NCBI RefSeq assembly: GCF_003086695.1
Contig: NZ_CP025999.1
Span: 2,893,680 to 2,957,679, forward strand
Source: Stenotrophomonas sp. SAU14A_NAIMI4_8
GTDB lineage: Bacteria > Pseudomonadota > Gammaproteobacteria > Xanthomonadales > Xanthomonadaceae
DNA length: 64,000 bases
Direction of reading: 5' to 3'
In this document: piece by piece, positions 46,738 to 57,354 of the stretch
How positions within the stretch are numbered: the stretch's first letter is position 1
How the letters are laid out: every line of letters begins with the position of its first letter
The notes under the pieces: generated by a model
What the model saw: the letters and a program-made list of their open reading frames with translations, nothing else
What the model was told of the DNA's origin: nothing
Databases searched by the model: none
Program-made: the position numbers and the translations under genes

Positions 46738-46897
46738 CCGGAAAGACTCCGGTGACTGGATTCCGGTTGCAGCACCGTGTGTCAGCGAGCTGCGGCCCTC
46801 CTTCCGGGTCCGGACTCCCGATGGGAGACCGCCTTCAGGGGTAATGCTAGGCCGCTGATGATAGCGGTTGCACCGCGCTGGTGCAAGGTTCGGGCCA

Positions 46898-46938
46898 GGG
46901 GTCAGATCCCTTTTCCTCTGGAAAAGGGATCTGACCCC
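46898..46938. repeat. GGGGTCAG palindromic repeat, copy 4 (perfect)
   Basis: GGGGTCAGATCCCTTTTCC-TCT-GGAAAAGGGATCTGACCCC has a 19-bp perfect stem. This is the cleanest member of the family also found at 10622, 10689 and 13604. It lies in the 367-nt gap 46646-47012, which otherwise holds two terminator-like hairpins and no gene. Confidence 0.92.
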
Positions 46939-46965
46939 AACCCAGCGAAAACGACGCAGACCACC

Positions 46966-47001
46966 AAAGAAAAACGCCTTCGAAGCAGGACTTCGAAGGC
47001 G
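46966..47001 (-). terminator. Terminator of tRNA-fMet copy 1
   Basis: CGCCTTCGAAG-CAGGA-CTTCGAAGGCG is an 11-bp perfect stem followed on the minus strand by TTTTTCTTT, 12 nt after the tRNA. Confidence 0.88.
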
Positions 47002-47012
47002 ATCTCTTTACT

Positions 47013-47089
47013 TGGTAGCGGGGGCAGGATTTGAACCTGCGACCTTCGGGTTATGAGCCCGACGAGCTGCCAGACTGCTCCACCCCGCA
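47013..47089 (-). tRNA. Initiator tRNA-fMet(CAT), copy 1
   Basis: A 77-nt cloverleaf with anticodon CAT in loop CTCATAA, three G-C pairs in the lower anticodon stem (GGG/CCC) and an unpaired 1-72 position, both initiator hallmarks. Here positions 1 and 72 are U and U rather than the E. coli C and A. CCA is encoded. The mature sequence is identical to copy 2. Confidence 0.95.
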
Positions 47090-47100
47090 TCAGAAGCGGA

Positions 47101-47129
47101 ATTATGAGCGATGACTTCAAAACATGCAA
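47101..47129 (-). promoter_or_regulatory. Promoter of tRNA-fMet copy 1
   Basis: On the minus strand TTGCAT and CATAAT with a 17-nt spacer end 12 nt before the tRNA. It is a strong sigma-70-type match, so each copy has its own promoter. Confidence 0.65.
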
Positions 47130-47171
47130 GCCTTCCCTCGTTCATCAAACCGGTTGGCGCCGATATGAAGT

Positions 47172-47248
47172 TGGTAGCGGGGGCAGGATTTGAACCTGCG
47201 ACCTTCGGGTTATGAGCCCGACGAGCTGCCAGACTGCTCCACCCCGCA
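47172..47248 (-). tRNA. Initiator tRNA-fMet(CAT), copy 2
   Basis: Same 77-nt sequence as copy 1, 82 nt further upstream in transcription order, with the same U-U at 1-72, GGG/CCC anticodon stem and encoded CCA. Confidence 0.95.
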
Positions 47249-47343
47249 CCGGAAGTGTTTGAACTGCTGCCCTGCTCTTTCGAGGAGGGCTACCGCAACG
47301 ATGTTCTGGCTGAACCGCTGCAGTGACAACTCAGGCTGCGCAT

Positions 47344-47372
47344 ATTACACGAATCGCGCAGCTTTGTGTCAA
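47344..47372 (-). promoter_or_regulatory. Promoter of tRNA-fMet copy 2
   Basis: On the minus strand TTGACA, 17 nt, TGTAAT: a perfect -35 and a 5/6 -10, placed 96 nt before the tRNA and starting just after the nuoN stop. Confidence 0.6.
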
Positions 47373-47375
47373 CTT

Positions 47376-48839
47376 TTATGCAAGATGCGCAAAAGCCTTC
47401 TGGCACCACAGCATGATCGGGTTCCAGGACAGGCCCAGGGCCAGCAGTGCCAGGGCGTTCACGCCCAGCACCACGCCCAGCACGCGGTCGTTGCTGCGCG
47501 GCATGGCCTCGCCCACCGGCTCATCGAAGTACATGACCTTGATGACACGCAGGTAGTAGAAGCAGCCCACCACGGCGCACAGCACGCCCAGGATGGCCAG
47601 CCACAGCAGGCCGCCGTTGATGGCAGCGCCCAGCACGGCCAGCTTGGTCCAGAAGCCCAGGAACGGCGGAATGCCGGCCAGCGACGCCATGATGCACAGC
47701 ACCAGGCCGGCCATCCACGGGTTGCGGGCGTTCAGGCCCTTGAAGTCTTCGATGTTCTCGGCTTCAAAGCCCGCACGCGACAGGGCGATGATCGCGCCGA
47801 AGGCGGCGGTGGACATGATGGCGTAGGCCAGTGCGTAGAACAGCGCGGCGGCATAGCCCTGCGCACCGCCACCGGCAATACCCATCAGCAGGAAGCCGAT
47901 GTGCGAGACGGTGGAGAAGGCCAGCATGCGCTTCAGGTTGCTCTGCGCGATTGCCATCAGGTTGCCCAGCACCAGCGACACCGCGGCCAGGCCGCCGATC
48001 AGCATCTGCAGCTCGGTGGACAGCGGGCCCACGCCCATTTCCAACAGGCGGTAGGCCATGCCGAACGCGGCCAGCTTCGGTGCCGAGCTGATGAACAGCG
48101 CGATCGGGGCCGGGGCACCCTGGTACACGTCGGGCAGCCACATGTGGAACGGCGCGGCACCGAGCTTGAAGGCGACGCCGGCGATCATGAACACCGCACC
48201 GGTGATCAGCAGCACGCGCTCTTCCGAGTGCGGGATGGCGTCACGGATGACATCCAGGTGCAGGCTGCCGGTGGCGCCGTAGATCAGCGACATGCCGTAC
48301 AGCAGCAGGCCAGAGGCCAGCGAACCGAGGACGATGTACTTCATCGCCGCTTCCGAGGCCAGGCCGTTGTCGCGGTTGCTGGCCACCAGGGCGTAGGAGC
48401 ACAGGGCCAGCAGTTCCAGGCCCAGGTAGACCATCAGCAGGCTGCCGGCCGAGACCAGGATCATCATGCCGGCGGTGCCGAACAGGATCAGCACCGGGAT
48501 TTCGCCCTGGAACAGGTTGCGGTCACGCAGGTAGCGCCAGCCGTAGACCAGGGTCAGGCCGCTGAGCAGCACGATGCCGGTCTTCATGACGTCGGCCGCC
48601 GTGTCGCGCACGAACATGCCGTGGAAGACCTCGCCCTGCCCGCCCACGCCGGTAGCCAGCATGAACAGCACCACGGCCAGCGCCGCGAGCGAGAACAGAT
48701 GGGTGACGATCTTGTTCCGGTTGCTGACGAACAGGTCGAGGATCATCAGGGCGAAGGCGCTGCCGATCAGCACCAGCTCGGGGGCGAGCGGTGGCAGGTC
48801 GGCGGCGGTCAATGGCAGCAGCGGCGAGGTGGTCATCAT
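47376..48839 (-). CDS. nuoN: NADH-quinone oxidoreductase subunit N
   Basis: 487 aa proton-pumping membrane subunit of complex I with about 14 TMs. The antiporter-like core is clear: YLGLELLALCSYALVASNRD, AGVAFKLGAAPFHMWLPDVY, LKRMLAFSTVSHIGFLLMGI with the conserved Lys in VAFKLG. Adjacent ATGs at 48839 and 48836 follow AGGA. Last gene of the nuo operon. Confidence 0.98.
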   Translation of the reverse strand: MMTTSPLLPLTAADLPPLAPELVLIGSAFALMILDLFVSNRNKIVTHLFSLAALAVVLFMLATGVGGQGEVFHGMFVRDTAADVMKTGIVLLSGLTLVYGWRYLRDRNLFQGEIPVLILFGTAGMMILVSAGSLLMVYLGLELLALCSYALVASNRDNGLASEAAMKYIVLGSLASGLLLYGMSLIYGATGSLHLDVIRDAIPHSEERVLLITGAVFMIAGVAFKLGAAPFHMWLPDVYQGAPAPIALFISSAPKLAAFGMAYRLLEMGVGPLSTELQMLIGGLAAVSLVLGNLMAIAQSNLKRMLAFSTVSHIGFLLMGIAGGGAQGYAAALFYALAYAIMSTAAFGAIIALSRAGFEAENIEDFKGLNARNPWMAGLVLCIMASLAGIPPFLGFWTKLAVLGAAINGGLLWLAILGVLCAVVGCFYYLRVIKVMYFDEPVGEAMPRSNDRVLGVVLGVNALALLALGLSWNPIMLWCQKAFAHLA

Positions 48840-48851
48840 CAAATCCTGGAA

Positions 48852-50360
48852 TTACAGCAGCTTGCTGGATGCGATCTGCATGGCCAGCTTGGCGATCGAG
48901 GGCTCCATCAGGTCGGTCAGCGGCTTGGGGTAGATGCCCAGAGCCAGCACGCCGACGGCGAACACGCCCAGCACCAGCCATTCGCGGCCGTTGATGTCCT
49001 TCAGTTCGGCCACGTGGCTGTTGGCCACTTCACCGAAGAAGATGCGCTTGTACAGCCACAGGGTGTAAGCCGCACCGATGATCAGGGTGGTGGCCGCGCC
49101 CAGGGCAATCCACGGGTTCCGCTGGAAGGCCGACAGGATGACCATGAATTCACCGACGAAACCGCTGGTGCCCGGCAGGCCTGCATTGGCCATGAAGAAC
49201 AGCATGGCGAAGGTGGCGAACCAGGGCATGACATTCACCACGCCGCCGTAATCGGCGATGCGGCGGCTGTGCATGCGGTCGTACAGCACGCCCACGCAGG
49301 AGAACATCGCGCCGGACACGAAGCCATGCGAGATCATCTGCACCATCGCACCCTGCAGGCCCAGGCGGGCGGCGTCGGCGTTGCCGGCCTCACGCACCAG
49401 CCACAGTGCAATGAAGGTGCCCAGGGTGACAAAGCCCATGTGCGCGATCGACGAATAGGCGATCAGCTTCTTCATGTCGTCCTGCACCAGGGCGACCAGG
49501 CCGACGTAGATCACCGCGATCAGGGACAGGGCGATGACCAGCCAGGCCCACTCGTTGGACGCGTCCGGCACGATCGGCAGGTTGAAGCGCAGGAAGCCGT
49601 AGCCACCGATCTTCAGGGCGATGGCGGCCAGGATGACCGAACCGGCGGTCGGCGCTTCCACGTGCGCGTCCGGCAGCCAGGTGTGCACCGGGAACATCGG
49701 CACCTTCACCGCGAAGGCGATCAGGAAGGCGAAGAAGATCCACGTCTGCTCGGTGGCCGACAGCTGCAGCGCGTACAGGTCGGCCAGCTGGAAGCTGCCG
49801 CCCTTCATGTACAGGTAGATCAGCGCCACCAGCATCAGCACCGAGCCGAGGAAGGTGTACAGGAAGAACTTCAGCGCTGCGTAGATGCGGCGCGGGCCGC
49901 CCCAGACACCGATGATCAGGAACATCGGGATCAGCATCGCTTCGAAGAACACGTAGAACAGCATCGCGTCGGTGGCAGCGAAGATGCCGACGGTGACGCC
50001 TTCCAGGATCAGGAAGGCCGCCACGTACTGGTTCACGCGCTTGTTGATCGCGCTCCAGGCACCGATCAGGGCGAGCACGCTGACCAGCGTGGTCAGCAGG
50101 ATCAGCGCCACGGCGATGCCGTCCACGCCCAGGTTGTAGCCGATGTTGTACGCCGGGATCCACGCGTGGGTCTCGACGAACTGCAGGGCATCGATGCCCG
50201 GATCGTAGCCGGCCAGCAGCGGCAGGCTTGCCGCGAAGGTCAGCAGCGCGACGCCCAGCGACGCCCAGCGGGCGGTCTGCGCATCACGGATCGCAAGAAT
50301 CAGGGCACCGCCGATGATCGGCAGCCAGATGAGGACACTGAGTAGGGGCCAGTTCGACAC
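48852..50360 (-). CDS. nuoM: NADH-quinone oxidoreductase subunit M
   Basis: 502 aa proton-pumping subunit. Core: FFEAMLIPMFLIIGVWGGPR with the membrane Glu, AFAVKVPMFPVHTWLPDAHV, VEAPTAGSVILAAIALKIGG, MKKLIAYSSIAHMGFVTLGT. 12 nt separate it from nuoN. Confidence 0.98.
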   Translation of the reverse strand: MSNWPLLSVLIWLPIIGGALILAIRDAQTARWASLGVALLTFAASLPLLAGYDPGIDALQFVETHAWIPAYNIGYNLGVDGIAVALILLTTLVSVLALIGAWSAINKRVNQYVAAFLILEGVTVGIFAATDAMLFYVFFEAMLIPMFLIIGVWGGPRRIYAALKFFLYTFLGSVLMLVALIYLYMKGGSFQLADLYALQLSATEQTWIFFAFLIAFAVKVPMFPVHTWLPDAHVEAPTAGSVILAAIALKIGGYGFLRFNLPIVPDASNEWAWLVIALSLIAVIYVGLVALVQDDMKKLIAYSSIAHMGFVTLGTFIALWLVREAGNADAARLGLQGAMVQMISHGFVSGAMFSCVGVLYDRMHSRRIADYGGVVNVMPWFATFAMLFFMANAGLPGTSGFVGEFMVILSAFQRNPWIALGAATTLIIGAAYTLWLYKRIFFGEVANSHVAELKDINGREWLVLGVFAVGVLALGIYPKPLTDLMEPSIAKLAMQIASSKLL

Positions 50361-50383
50361 GTCTTCTTATTCCGTACAGGTCA

Positions 50384-52561
50384 TCAACGCAGGTAATGCA
50401 TCAGCACGCCCAGCAGGGCAATCAGGCCGATGATCATCGCGAAGGCGTAGTGATAGAGGAAACCGGATTGGGTACGACGCAGCACGCCGGCTGCGACGTC
50501 CACAACACGTGCCGAGAGATTGACCACGCCATCGACGATGTTGCTGTCGATCCAGCGCGACACCTTGCCAAGCTTGACGCTGCCGCCGGCAAAGCCATCG
50601 ATCCACAGCTTGTCGAAGCCGTACTTGTTTTCCAGCACCGACACCAGCGGGGCGAAGGTCTTGCGTGCCTTGCCCGACAGGTCCGGCTTCCACAGGTAGA
50701 ACAGCGCGGCCAGCAGGAAGCCCGCCAGGGTCAGCCAGAACGGCGGCAGCATCATGCCGTGCAGCGCGAACGCCACCGGGCCATGGAACTCTTCACCCAG
50801 GAAGGCCACGGTGTTCTTGGCCGGATCGTAGAAATCGACGATGCCGGTGAAGAACGTGTTGACCTGGCCCTTGATGGCCGCGTGCGCGTGGTGGCCGGCC
50901 CAGTCGGTGCCATGCAGCATCGGACCGATGCTGAAGAAACCGATGGCGATGGACGGAATGGCCAGCAGGATCAGCGGCAGGGTCACCACCCACGGGGTTT
51001 CGTGCGGCTCATGCGGACCGTGGCCATGGCCGTGGTCGTCATGGGCATCGCCGTGGTGCGCATCAGCATGATGGGCATCGGCCGCGTGGTGATCGTCATG
51101 GCCGTGGCCATGGTCGTCGTGGTGCGCGTCACGGAAGCGCTCCGGACCGTGGAAGGTCAGGAACAGCAGACGGAAGCTGTAGAAGCTGGTGACCAGCACG
51201 CCACCCAGCACTGCCCAGTAACCGTAGGTGGCCACCCAGGTGTGCTGCATGTGGGCGTGGATCTCGGCCGCCTCGATGATGGTGTCCTTCGAGTAGAAGC
51301 CGGAGAAGAACGGCGTACCGACCAGGGCCAGCGTACCGATCCACATGGTGATGAAGGTGATCGGCATGTACTTGCGCAGGCCGCCCATCTTGCGCATGTC
51401 CTGCTCGTGGTGCATGGCGATGATGACCGAACCGGCACCCAGGAACAGCAGCGCCTTGAAGAAGGCGTGGGTCATCAGGTGGAACACGGCGGCCGAATAA
51501 GCCGACACGCCCAGTGCCACGGTCATGTAGCCCAGCTGCGACAGGGTCGAGTACGCGACCACGCGCTTGATGTCGTTCTGCACGATACCGATCAGGCCGG
51601 TGAAGAAGGCCGTGGTGGCACCGATGAACAGGATGAAGTTCAGCGCGGTCTGCGACAGCTCGAACAGCGGCGACATGCGGGTGACCATGAAGATACCCGC
51701 GGTGACCATGGTCGCGGCGTGGATCAGTGCCGAGATCGGGGTCGGGCCTTCCATCGAATCGGGCAGCCACACGTGCAGCGGAACCTGGGCCGACTTGCCC
51801 ATGGCACCGATGAACAGGCTGATGCAGATGACGGTGGCGATCGACCAGACCACCGGCGCGCTCAGCAGCTGCATGCCGAACAGGGTGCCGTCCCAGATCT
51901 GCATCTTGGCTTCAGGGCTGGCCAGCACGCCGGCCTGCGAGAACACCTGCGAATAGTCCAGGGTGCCGAACACCCACAGCACGCCGGCGATACCCAGCAG
52001 GAAGCCGAAGTCACCGACGCGGTTGACCAGGAACGCCTTCATGTTGGCGAAGATCGCGGTCGGGCGCTTGAACCAGAAACCGATCAGCAGGTACGACACC
52101 AGGCCCACCGCTTCCCAGCCGAAGAACAGCTGCAGGAAGTTGTTGCTCATCACCAGGGTGAGCATCGAGAAGGTGAACAGCGAGATGTAGCTGAAGAAGC
52201 GCTGGTAGCCCGGGTCTTCTTCCATGTAGCCGATGGTGTAGATGTGCACCAGCAGCGACACGAAGGTGACCACCACCATCATCATGGCGGTGAGCTTGTC
52301 GACCATGAAACCGACGTGGGCCGAGTACTGGCCGACTTCGAAGAAGGTGTACAGGTTCTGGTTGAACGGCTGCGCGCCGCCCCACAGCAGCTGGTACAGC
52401 GTGTACATCGACAGGGCGCAGCTGATGGCCACGCCGAGGATGGTGACGGTCTGCGCGCCGAAGCGCTTGACCTGGCGACCGAACAGGCCGGCGATGATGC
52501 TGCCGAACAGCGGTGCAAGCACCACTGCGATCAACAGACTCTTGGAGAGAGTGATTTCCAT
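50384..52561 (-). CDS. nuoL: NADH-quinone oxidoreductase subunit L
   Basis: 725 aa, the largest membrane subunit, with the long C-terminal lateral helix. Antiporter core: FFGWEAVGLVSYLLIGFWFK, AMGKSAQVPLHVWLPDSMEG, MVTAGIFMVTRMSPLFELSQ, IKRVVAYSTLSQLGYMTVAL. At about residues 472-520 there is an insertion extremely rich in His and Asp (AHHDDHGHGHDDHHAADAHH and more), which makes it longer than E. coli NuoL (613 aa). Confidence 0.98.
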   Translation of the reverse strand: MEITLSKSLLIAVVLAPLFGSIIAGLFGRQVKRFGAQTVTILGVAISCALSMYTLYQLLWGGAQPFNQNLYTFFEVGQYSAHVGFMVDKLTAMMMVVVTFVSLLVHIYTIGYMEEDPGYQRFFSYISLFTFSMLTLVMSNNFLQLFFGWEAVGLVSYLLIGFWFKRPTAIFANMKAFLVNRVGDFGFLLGIAGVLWVFGTLDYSQVFSQAGVLASPEAKMQIWDGTLFGMQLLSAPVVWSIATVICISLFIGAMGKSAQVPLHVWLPDSMEGPTPISALIHAATMVTAGIFMVTRMSPLFELSQTALNFILFIGATTAFFTGLIGIVQNDIKRVVAYSTLSQLGYMTVALGVSAYSAAVFHLMTHAFFKALLFLGAGSVIIAMHHEQDMRKMGGLRKYMPITFITMWIGTLALVGTPFFSGFYSKDTIIEAAEIHAHMQHTWVATYGYWAVLGGVLVTSFYSFRLLFLTFHGPERFRDAHHDDHGHGHDDHHAADAHHADAHHGDAHDDHGHGHGPHEPHETPWVVTLPLILLAIPSIAIGFFSIGPMLHGTDWAGHHAHAAIKGQVNTFFTGIVDFYDPAKNTVAFLGEEFHGPVAFALHGMMLPPFWLTLAGFLLAALFYLWKPDLSGKARKTFAPLVSVLENKYGFDKLWIDGFAGGSVKLGKVSRWIDSNIVDGVVNLSARVVDVAAGVLRRTQSGFLYHYAFAMIIGLIALLGVLMHYLR

Positions 52562-52568
52562 CTGTGGA

Positions 52569-52874
52569 TCAGCCCTTCAACGAATCGACTTCGCCGACAT
52601 TGATCGTGCGGCGGGTACGGAACAGGGTCACCAGGATCGCCAGGCCGATGGCGGCCTCGGCAGCGGCGACGGTCAGGATGAAGAACACGAACAGCTGGCC
52701 GGACGGATCACCCAGCTGGCGGGAGAACGCAACGAAGTTCACGTTCACCGACAGCAGCATCAGTTCGATCGACATCAGCAGCACGATGACGTTCTTCCGG
52801 TTCAGGAAGATGCCGGCCAGGCTGATGGCGAACAGCACCGCGCCCAGCGCAAGCATGTGGCCAAGGGTAATCAC
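52569..52874 (-). CDS. nuoK: NADH-quinone oxidoreductase subunit K
   Basis: 101 aa, three TMs: [40 protein letters not shown] with the key membrane Glu, and [20 protein letters not shown] with the second Glu. The start overlaps the nuoJ stop by 4 nt. Confidence 0.98.
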   Translation of the reverse strand: MITLGHMLALGAVLFAISLAGIFLNRKNVIVLLMSIELMLLSVNVNFVAFSRQLGDPSGQLFVFFILTVAAAEAAIGLAILVTLFRTRRTINVGEVDSLKG

Positions 52875-53527
52875 GGCTGGGTCTCCTCGCCGGCGGCCGG
52901 CTTGCTGTTGCTGTGCACGACCGGCTGCTCTGCGCCCATCTTGACCATGCGCAGGCGGTTGCCGGCCTTGACCATGGTCTGGTCGCCCGGGTTCTGGCTC
53001 TTCACGCCGGTACGGCGGCGCAGGGTCAGCATGACGGCGGCCACCACGGCCACGGTCAGGATGACGGCGGCGAACTCGAACGGCAGCAGGTATTCGGTGA
53101 ACAGCGTGCGTGCCAGCCAGGTGATGTTGGAGCTGTCAGCCGCCAGCGCGGCGGCGTTGTCGGCCGGGAAGGCGTTGACCGCCCTGCCCTTCACGCCGAT
53201 CAGGATGAGCATCTGCACCAGCATGGCCACGGCAACCACCAGGCCCACCGGCAGGTAACGCACCCAGCCTTCGCGCATCTTGCTGGGGTCGATGTCCAGC
53301 ATCATCACCACGAACAGGAACAGCACCATCACCGCACCCACGTAGACCAGCACCAGCGCCACGCCGAGGAATTCGGCGCCCACCAGCAGCCACACGCAGG
53401 CAATGGAGAAGAAGGTCAACACCAGGCAGAGCACGGCGTGAACCGGGTTGCGCACGCTGATCACCGCACCGGCCGAAACCGTTGCCGCGATGGCGAACAC
53501 CCAGAAAGCGATATTTACCCAATCCAT
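52871..53527 (-). CDS. nuoJ: NADH-quinone oxidoreductase subunit J
   Basis: 218 aa, five TMs: [60 protein letters not shown] and [14 protein letters not shown]. The C-terminal tail after the last TM is basic then polar. It overlaps nuoK by 4 nt. Confidence 0.98.
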   Translation of the reverse strand: MDWVNIAFWVFAIAATVSAGAVISVRNPVHAVLCLVLTFFSIACVWLLVGAEFLGVALVLVYVGAVMVLFLFVVMMLDIDPSKMREGWVRYLPVGLVVAVAMLVQMLILIGVKGRAVNAFPADNAAALAADSSNITWLARTLFTEYLLPFEFAAVILTVAVVAAVMLTLRRRTGVKSQNPGDQTMVKAGNRLRMVKMGAEQPVVHSNSKPAAGEETQP

Positions 53528-53536
53528 CTCTCGACC

Positions 53537-54028
53537 TCAGCGGTAAGCGGCATCGGCGGCACGACGCTCGGCGATCTCGGTTTCGAGACGGTCGCCCAGG
53601 GCCAGCAGCTGCGGCTTGGTAACGATGTTTTCGCCACGCTTCTCGAAGTGGTACTCGAGGATGTGGGTTTCGACGATCGAGTCCACCGGGCAGCTTTCTT
53701 CGCAGAAGCCGCAGAAGATGCACTTGAACAGATCGATGTCGTAGCGGGTGGTACGGCGGGTGCCGTCTTCGCGCTTGGCCGAGTCGATGGTGATGGCCAG
53801 CGCCGGGCAGACCGCCTCACACAGCTTGCAGGCGATGCAGCGCTCTTCGCCGTTGGGGTAACGGCGCAGCGCGTGCAGGCCACGGAAGCGCGGCGACTGC
53901 GGGAACTTCTCCATCGGGTACATCATCGTGTACTTCGGCTTGAAGCTGTACTTCAGCGTCAGCCAAAGACCGGCCAGCAGTTCGAGCAGCAGCAGGCTCT
54001 TGAAGTAATGGGTAATCCTGTTCATCAC
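53537..54028 (-). CDS. nuoI: NADH-quinone oxidoreductase subunit I
   Basis: 163 aa ferredoxin-like subunit in the peripheral arm. Two [4Fe-4S] motifs: [12 protein letters not shown] (Cys 64, 67, 70, 74) and [12 protein letters not shown] (Cys 103, 106, 109, 113), binding clusters N6a and N6b. The N-terminal amphipathic helix [18 protein letters not shown] sits at the membrane. Directly follows nuoH. Confidence 0.98.
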   Translation of the reverse strand: MMNRITHYFKSLLLLELLAGLWLTLKYSFKPKYTMMYPMEKFPQSPRFRGLHALRRYPNGEERCIACKLCEAVCPALAITIDSAKREDGTRRTTRYDIDLFKCIFCGFCEESCPVDSIVETHILEYHFEKRGENIVTKPQLLALGDRLETEIAERRAADAAYR

Positions 54029-55123
54029 TTAGACGCCCTTTTGAATCACGCCGAAGAACACCATGACGGCGGTAACCGCGATCCACAGAATGGCCAGCGG
54101 AATGAAGACCTTCCAGCCCAGGCGCATGATCTGGTCATAGCGGAAGCGCGGGAAGCTGGCACGGAACCAGATGTAGGCACTGGCGAAGAAGAACACCTTG
54201 ACGAACAGCCACGGTGCACCGCCCTTCCAGATCCAGTCGACCAGCGGCGAGATGTTGCCCAGGTCGACCCAGCCCTGGATCGGGCTCAGCCAGCCGCCGA
54301 GGAAGAAGATCGAGATCAGGAAGCTGATCAGGATCATGTTCGCGTATTCGGCCAGGAAGAACAGCGCGAAGGCGCCGCCGGAGTACTCGACCATGTGGCC
54401 GGCCACGATTTCCGATTCGCCTTCCACCACGTCGAACGGCGCGCGGTTGGTTTCAGCCACGCCCGACACCCAGTAGATGACGAACAGCGGGAACAGCGGC
54501 AGCAGGAACCAGTCGAAGAAGCCGGAGCTGCCGGCCTGCGCCATCACGATGTTGCTCAGGTTCAGGCTGCCCGCCGCGATCATCACGCCGACCAGGGCGA
54601 AGCCCATGGCGATTTCGTAGCTGATCATCTGCGCCGAGGCGCGCATGGCACCCAGGAACGCGTACTTCGAATTGGATGCCCAACCGGCCAGGATGATGCC
54701 GTAGATGCCCAGCGAGGTCATCGCCAGCAGGTACAGCAGGCCGGCATTGGCGTTGGACAGCACGATCTGCGAATCGAAGGGCACCACCGACCAGGCCGCG
54801 AAAGCCGGGGCCAGGGTGATCAGCGGCGCCAGCAGGAAGATCGCCTTGTTGGCGCTGCTCGGCTGCAGCACTTCCTTGAACAGCAGCTTGAAGACGTCGG
54901 CGAAGGCCTGGAAGATGCCCATGCCCACGTACATCGGGCCGTGGCGGACGTGCATCCAGCCGATCAGCTTGCGTTCCCAGACCACGTAGAAGGCCACCGA
55001 GACGATCACCGGCACGGCGATCACCAGGATCTTCAGGATGATCCAGATCAGCGCGCCGATGTCACCCAGGGCAAGCAGCCACTGGTGCAGCGGGTCGACC
55101 GCGTTCAACAGCAATTCGTTCAT
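54029..55123 (-). CDS. nuoH: NADH-quinone oxidoreductase subunit H
   Basis: 364 aa, eight TMs, forming most of the quinone chamber. Motifs: [95 protein letters not shown] end ([20 protein letters not shown]). Overlaps nuoG by 4 nt. Confidence 0.98.
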   Translation of the reverse strand: MNELLLNAVDPLHQWLLALGDIGALIWIILKILVIAVPVIVSVAFYVVWERKLIGWMHVRHGPMYVGMGIFQAFADVFKLLFKEVLQPSSANKAIFLLAPLITLAPAFAAWSVVPFDSQIVLSNANAGLLYLLAMTSLGIYGIILAGWASNSKYAFLGAMRASAQMISYEIAMGFALVGVMIAAGSLNLSNIVMAQAGSSGFFDWFLLPLFPLFVIYWVSGVAETNRAPFDVVEGESEIVAGHMVEYSGGAFALFFLAEYANMILISFLISIFFLGGWLSPIQGWVDLGNISPLVDWIWKGGAPWLFVKVFFFASAYIWFRASFPRFRYDQIMRLGWKVFIPLAILWIAVTAVMVFFGVIQKGV

Positions 55124-57354
55124 GCAGCCACCACCGATACGCGAGCGGCACCCAGCGGCGCGGTCGCGCCGTGGCCCGATTCAATCCAGACCGAACCCGC
55201 AGCGACGCGGGCGTCGACCACCACCGGCAGGGTGGCCTTGCCGGCATCGGTGCCGACCTTGGCCATCTGCCCTTCCTGCAGCTGCAGGCGCGCGGCATCT
55301 TCAGCGTTCAGCACGATGCGCGGGGCGTTGTTCAGCGGGTGCGACTGCAGCGCCGGCGCGCGGCGGACCACCGCATCGGTGCGGTAGATCGCAGCGGTCG
55401 AAGCCACTTCCAGGCCTTCGCCGGCAACGGCCGGCTGGGCCGAAGCGGCCACGGCGACCGACACCGGGGCCAGGCTGGCGCGCAGGCCGGCCAGGTCGGT
55501 GAAGTCGAAACCGGCCAGGGCCATGTCACCGCCCAGCGCACGCAGCACGCGCCAGCCTTCACGGGCCTCGCCCGGCAGCTTGCCGCCGGCACGGGCCGAC
55601 TGCTCGCGACCATCGAGGTTGGTCAGGGTGGCGTCGATTTCCGGCAGCGCGCCGATCGGCAGGATGACGTCGGCAACGTCGCGGGTGGAAACACAGGCGA
55701 ACTGGCTGAAAGCCACCACCTTGGCACCGACCAGCGCCTTGCGCGCGGCCGGGGCGTCGGCAAAGTCCAGGCCCGGTTCCAGGCCGTACACCACGTAAGC
55801 CTGGCGCGGCTGCGCCAGCATGGCGGCCACGTCCTTGCCGGCCGGCAGCACGCCGGCGCGGGTCAGGCCCACGGCATTGGCGCCCTGCGGGATGCGGCAC
55901 AGCTTGGCGCCGGTGGCGGCAGCGAAATCACGCGCAGCGGCGCGGATCGCGGCGGCCTGCGGGTGGTTTTCGGCGATGCCACCGACGATCAGCACGGTGT
56001 TGCTACCGCCCTGCACTGCCGAACGCAGCTCGGGGTCGGCCAGCGCCTCGACGAACTTCGACGGGGCCACGATCTGCTTGCCGGCGATGCCGAAGGCGAA
56101 ATCGAAATCAACCGGGTTGATGACGTGGATCTTCGCGCCCTTGGTGGTCTGCGCCTTGCGCAGGCGGGCGTGCAGCAGCGGCAGTTCGTGGCGGATGTTG
56201 CTGCCCAGAACGACGATGCGGTCGGCGCCTTCGATCTCGGCCAGCGGCAGGCCGAAGACTTCCGCGGTGGCGGCGTCGGAGAAGTCGCGGTTGTTGATGC
56301 GGTGGTCGATGTTGTTCGAGCCCAGGCCCTTGGCCAGGCGGGCCAGCAGCGCGCCTTCCTCGTTGGAGGTGGACGGATGCACCAGCACGCCCAGGTGGTC
56401 ACCCTGGTGGGCCTTGAGGATCTCGGCAGCCGCGGCCAGGCCTTCAGCCCAGCTCACTTCCTTCCACTCGCCATTGACCTTGCGCAGCGGCTTGACCGCA
56501 CGGTCTTCGCTGTACAGGCCCTGGTGCGAATAGCGGTCGCGGTCGGACAGCCAGCACTCGTTCACCGCTTCGTTGTCGCGCGGCACGGTGCGCAGCACTT
56601 CGCCGCGACGCACGTGCAGGAACAGGTTCGAACCCATCGCGTCGTGGTAGCCCAGCGATTCGCGCGCGGTCAGTTCCCACGGGCGGGCGCGGAACTGGAA
56701 CACCTTGTTGGTCAGCGCGCCAACCGGGCAGACGTCAACCACGTTGCCGGACAGCTCGGTGGTCAGCGGCTTGCCGTCGTAGGTACCGATCTGCAGGTTC
56801 TCGCCGCGGTACATGCCACCCAGTTCATAGGTGCCTGCCACGTCGGCGGTGAAGCGCACGCAGCGGGTGCACTGGATGCAGCGGGTCATTTCGGTGGCGA
56901 CCAGCGGACCCATGTCCTCGTCGGGCACCACGCGCTTGCGCTCGTTGAAGCGGCTGACCGAACGGCCATAGCCCAGCGAAACGTCCTGCAGCTCGCATTC
57001 GCCGCCCTGGTCGCAGATCGGGCAGTCCAGCGGGTGGTTGATGAGCAGGAACTCCATCACCGAACGCTGGAACTTGAGCGCCTTCTCACTGCGGGTGGCG
57101 ACCTTCATGCCGTCCATCACCGGGGTGGCGCAGGCCGGCGCCGGCTTCGGCGACTTCTCCACGTCCACCAGGCACATGCGGCAGTTGGCGGCGATCGGCA
57201 GCTTCTCGTGGTAGCAGAAGCGCGGAATGGAGATGCCGGCCTTGTCGGCGGCCTGGATGATCATCGAGCCCTTGGGCACGACCAGCGACTTGCCATCGAT
57301 CTCGATGGTGACGTGATCGGGTGGGACGCTCGGATTTACGGGTTGCGCGCTCAT
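55120..57354 (-). CDS. nuoG: NADH-quinone oxidoreductase subunit G
   Basis: 744 aa subunit of the peripheral arm with a chain of Fe-S clusters. N-terminal [2Fe-2S] ferredoxin ([28 protein letters not shown]), the His-Cys3 cluster ([20 protein letters not shown]), and the N6-type region [20 protein letters not shown]. The rest is a molybdopterin-oxidoreductase-like fold without the cofactor. It overlaps nuoF by 4 nt. Confidence 0.98.
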   Translation of the reverse strand: MSAQPVNPSVPPDHVTIEIDGKSLVVPKGSMIIQAADKAGISIPRFCYHEKLPIAANCRMCLVDVEKSPKPAPACATPVMDGMKVATRSEKALKFQRSVMEFLLINHPLDCPICDQGGECELQDVSLGYGRSVSRFNERKRVVPDEDMGPLVATEMTRCIQCTRCVRFTADVAGTYELGGMYRGENLQIGTYDGKPLTTELSGNVVDVCPVGALTNKVFQFRARPWELTARESLGYHDAMGSNLFLHVRRGEVLRTVPRDNEAVNECWLSDRDRYSHQGLYSEDRAVKPLRKVNGEWKEVSWAEGLAAAAEILKAHQGDHLGVLVHPSTSNEEGALLARLAKGLGSNNIDHRINNRDFSDAATAEVFGLPLAEIEGADRIVVLGSNIRHELPLLHARLRKAQTTKGAKIHVINPVDFDFAFGIAGKQIVAPSKFVEALADPELRSAVQGGSNTVLIVGGIAENHPQAAAIRAAARDFAAATGAKLCRIPQGANAVGLTRAGVLPAGKDVAAMLAQPRQAYVVYGLEPGLDFADAPAARKALVGAKVVAFSQFACVSTRDVADVILPIGALPEIDATLTNLDGREQSARAGGKLPGEAREGWRVLRALGGDMALAGFDFTDLAGLRASLAPVSVAVAASAQPAVAGEGLEVASTAAIYRTDAVVRRAPALQSHPLNNAPRIVLNAEDAARLQLQEGQMAKVGTDAGKATLPVVVDARVAAGSVWIESGHGATAPLGAARVSVVAA

